Source: Thiobacillus sp. (lineage in GTDB: Bacteria; Pseudomonadota; Gammaproteobacteria; Burkholderiales; Thiobacillaceae). From it: a stretch of DNA of 64,000 nucleotides. A model generated the notes under the pieces. It was given only the letters and a program-made list of their open reading frames with translations, made no database searches and was not told the origin of the DNA. This document shows positions 62,456 to 64,000 of this stretch, in pieces; positions within the stretch are counted from its first letter, which is position 1, and each line of letters starts with the position of its first letter. The position numbers were made by a program, and so were the translations under genes. The stretch spans positions 1-64,000 of the forward strand of contig JAUXRY010000041.1 of NCBI GenBank assembly GCA_030679915.1. Reading direction: 5' to 3'.

Positions 62456-63025
62456 ATGGCTGAAATGAGTATTGCCGAAATCAAACAATCTGCCGAAGAT
62501 AAAATGGGCAAAACGCTGGAATCGTTGAAAGTCGATTTGGCGAAAGTTCGCACCGGGCGCGCGCATGTCGGCATTCTCGATCATGTGATGGTCGACTATT
62601 ACGGCAGCCCCACTGCAGTGCCGCTGGTGTCGAACGTGTCGCTGATCGACAGCCGGACGATAGGCGTACAGCCATGGGAAAAAAACATGGTCGCCAAGAT
62701 CGAGAAGGCGATACGCGACTCTGATCTGGGCCTCAACCCATCCACTTACGGGGATGTGATCCGGGTGCCTACGCCGTCACTGACCGAAGAGCGTCGCCGC
62801 GACCTGATCAAGGTGGTGCGCAACGAAGCAGAAGGTGCGCGCGTGGCAATCCGCAATATACGCCGCGATGCCAACGGTACCGTCAAAGACATGGTCAAGG
62901 ACAAGACCGCGACGGAAGACGAAGAGCGTCGCACCCAGGACGAGGTGCAAAAGCTCACCGACAAATTTATCGGCGAAATCGACAAGATGCTGGCCGATAA
63001 AGAGAAAGACCTGCTCGCAGTCTGA
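62456..63025 (+). CDS. frr: Ribosome recycling factor
   Basis: Splits post-termination ribosomes with EF-G. 189 aa (185-189 is usual). Motifs: [39 protein letters not shown], and [26 protein letters not shown] precedes ATG 62456; an in-frame ATG three codons later is also possible. Confidence 0.98.
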   Translation: MAEMSIAEIKQSAEDKMGKTLESLKVDLAKVRTGRAHVGILDHVMVDYYGSPTAVPLVSNVSLIDSRTIGVQPWEKNMVAKIEKAIRDSDLGLNPSTYGDVIRVPTPSLTEERRRDLIKVVRNEAEGARVAIRNIRRDANGTVKDMVKDKTATEDEERRTQDEVQKLTDKFIGEIDKMLADKEKDLLAV

Positions 63026-63034
63026 GCATCCCTG

Positions 63035-63796
63035 GTGAGCATATTCGGCGTGTCTGACCGCGCGAAGCAAACTACTCCAATCAGTCCTGATGTGCCTCGG
63101 CACATTGCTATCATCATGGATGGCAATGGCCGCTGGGCGAAGCGCCGGTTGATGCCGCGAGTAGCCGGCCATCGCAAGGGCGTTGAGGCCTTGCGCGGCG
63201 TCATCCGAGCGTGTGCCGAACGCGGCGTGTCGCATCTGACCGTTTTCGCCTTCAGCTCTGAAAACTGGCGACGTCCACAGGAAGAAGTCACCTTGTTGAT
63301 GGAGTTGTTCATGCGCGCACTGGAAAACGAGGTCGCACGCCTGCACGAAAACGAGATCCGGTTTCGCGTGATCGGCGACTTGTCGGGATTTTCGGAACGC
63401 ATCCAGTCTCTGATCCGAGACGCTGAAGCGCTCACCCTCAACAACACGCGCCTTACGTTTACCGTTGCCGCCAACTATGGCGGGCGGTGGGATATCGTGC
63501 AGGCCGTCAAGCGTTTGATGGAATCGGGTGTAGCGCCAGACGCTGTCAATGAAGCCTTGCTGGCACAACAGCTCAGCGTGGCCGATGTGCCCGAACCGGA
63601 TCTCTTTATCCGTACTGGCGGCGAGCAGCGCATCAGTAATTTTCTGTTGTGGCAACTGGCTTATACCGAGTTGCATTTCACCGATGCCTTGTGGCCCGAC
63701 TTTGATGCGAAGGCGCTAGACGCAGCGATCACGTCTTACCGTGCCCGTGAGCGTCGGTTTGGCCGAACCAGCGATCAGGTTCGCGCTTCGTCGTGA
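63035..63796 (+). CDS. uppS: Undecaprenyl pyrophosphate synthase
   Basis: cis-Prenyltransferase making the C55 carrier for peptidoglycan and O-antigen. 253 aa from GTG at 63035. Catalytic motif [16 protein letters not shown], then [35 protein letters not shown], and the C-terminal [38 protein letters not shown]. Nine bases after frr. Confidence 0.97.
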   Translation: MSIFGVSDRAKQTTPISPDVPRHIAIIMDGNGRWAKRRLMPRVAGHRKGVEALRGVIRACAERGVSHLTVFAFSSENWRRPQEEVTLLMELFMRALENEVARLHENEIRFRVIGDLSGFSERIQSLIRDAEALTLNNTRLTFTVAANYGGRWDIVQAVKRLMESGVAPDAVNEALLAQQLSVADVPEPDLFIRTGGEQRISNFLLWQLAYTELHFTDALWPDFDAKALDAAITSYRARERRFGRTSDQVRASS

Positions 63797-63817
63797 TGAT
63801 TTACCTGGAATTGAATC

Positions 63818-64000
63818 AATGACACCACTATTCAGACGGGTGCTAACAGCCTTGGTCATGCTGGGCGTATTTGTATCTGCTGTGTTGTGGGCCCCGGGTT
63901 GGTTGTGGGCGGCTTTGACGGCGGGGGTCGCTGGCCTGGCTGCTTATGAATGGGCGCGCCTGAGTGATTTCCCACCGCTGACAGCACGCGTTTATGCAGC
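63818..64000 (+). CDS. cdsA: Phosphatidate cytidylyltransferase, N-terminal part (runs off window)
   Basis: The first 61 codons from ATG 63818: MTPLFRRVLTALVMLGVFVS, AVLWAPGWLWAALTAGVAGL, AAYEWARLSDFPPLTARVY. The N-terminal helices and the AAYEWARLS stretch are typical of CdsA, and cdsA follows uppS in most proteobacteria. It makes CDP-diacylglycerol, the substrate of PgsA. The catalytic C-terminus lies beyond 64000. Confidence 0.9.

Noticed and set aside
59993-62584. An 863-codon open frame on the minus strand opposite rpsB, tsf and pyrH
   Set aside because: The plus strand encodes three universal proteins over the same bases. The antisense product has no recognisable domain, and its openness follows from codon bias in highly expressed genes.

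Overview
The window looks like ordinary chromosome of a Gram-negative betaproteobacterium, plausibly of the Nitrosomonadales/Rhodocyclales type. That placement is inference from gene content: a MSHA-type pilus locus, a PEP-CTERM protein, S-methyl-5'-thioinosine phosphorylase, moderately high GC, and the conserved orders uvrC-pgsA-tRNA-Gly, map-glnD and rpsB-tsf-pyrH-frr-uppS-cdsA. I see no prophage, integrase, transposase, rRNA or CRISPR array.

Layout. (1) 1-2.5 kb, minus: tRNA-Gly, pgsA, uvrC. (2) 2.6-7.5 kb, minus: tautomerase, uracil-DNA glycosylase and a self-contained TonB system (tonB-exbB-exbD-receptor). (3) 7.7-16.5 kb, minus: an iron block with bfr, bfd, a membrane protein, and one long gene run hemP-feoB-feoA-outer membrane protein-FMN-binding protein-apbE-DUF4405-like-porin. 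Three Fur-box-like palindromes lie upstream of its transcription units. (4) 16.5-26 kb: CDF exporter, nagZ, acpS, radical SAM protein, tRNA-Ser, a PilZ-like protein, Nudix hydrolase, MoxR/VWA pair and an Hsp33 with a degenerate zinc centre. (5) 26.3-41.8 kb, plus: a nearly complete MSHA type IV pilus locus in the order E-G-A-C-D-O-P-Q then I-I2-J-K-L-M-N. (6) 42-45.8 kb: Ala-rich lipoprotein, PEP-CTERM protein abutting a truncated aminotransferase remnant, mtfA, rmuC. (7) 45.8-52.8 kb, minus: typA, a conserved unknown, group II truncated haemoglobin, purT, a lipoprotein gene bracketed by two ~300-bp inverted repeat copies, and ampD. (8) 52.9-56.3 kb, plus: hpt, thioinosine phosphorylase, rsuA-like, def, a FlaF-like gene and a small basic protein. 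(9) 56.3-64 kb: glnD and map (minus), then rpsB, tsf, pyrH, frr, uppS and the start of cdsA (plus).

The most interesting functional unit is the Fur-box-headed Feo run. It joins ferrous iron uptake (HemP, FeoB, FeoA) to a predicted periplasmic flavoprotein (FMN-binding protein plus the flavinylating enzyme ApbE), a small four-helix membrane protein that could feed it electrons, and two outer membrane beta-barrels. I infer an envelope ferric-reducing module coupled to Fe2+ import. Other notable points are an intrinsic terminator embedded in the mshC prepilin leader, the inverted repeats around the 51-kb lipoprotein gene with a hairpin that covaries between copies, an rpsB leader whose closing stem overlaps the ribosome-binding site, and an Hsp33 lacking two of its four zinc cysteines.
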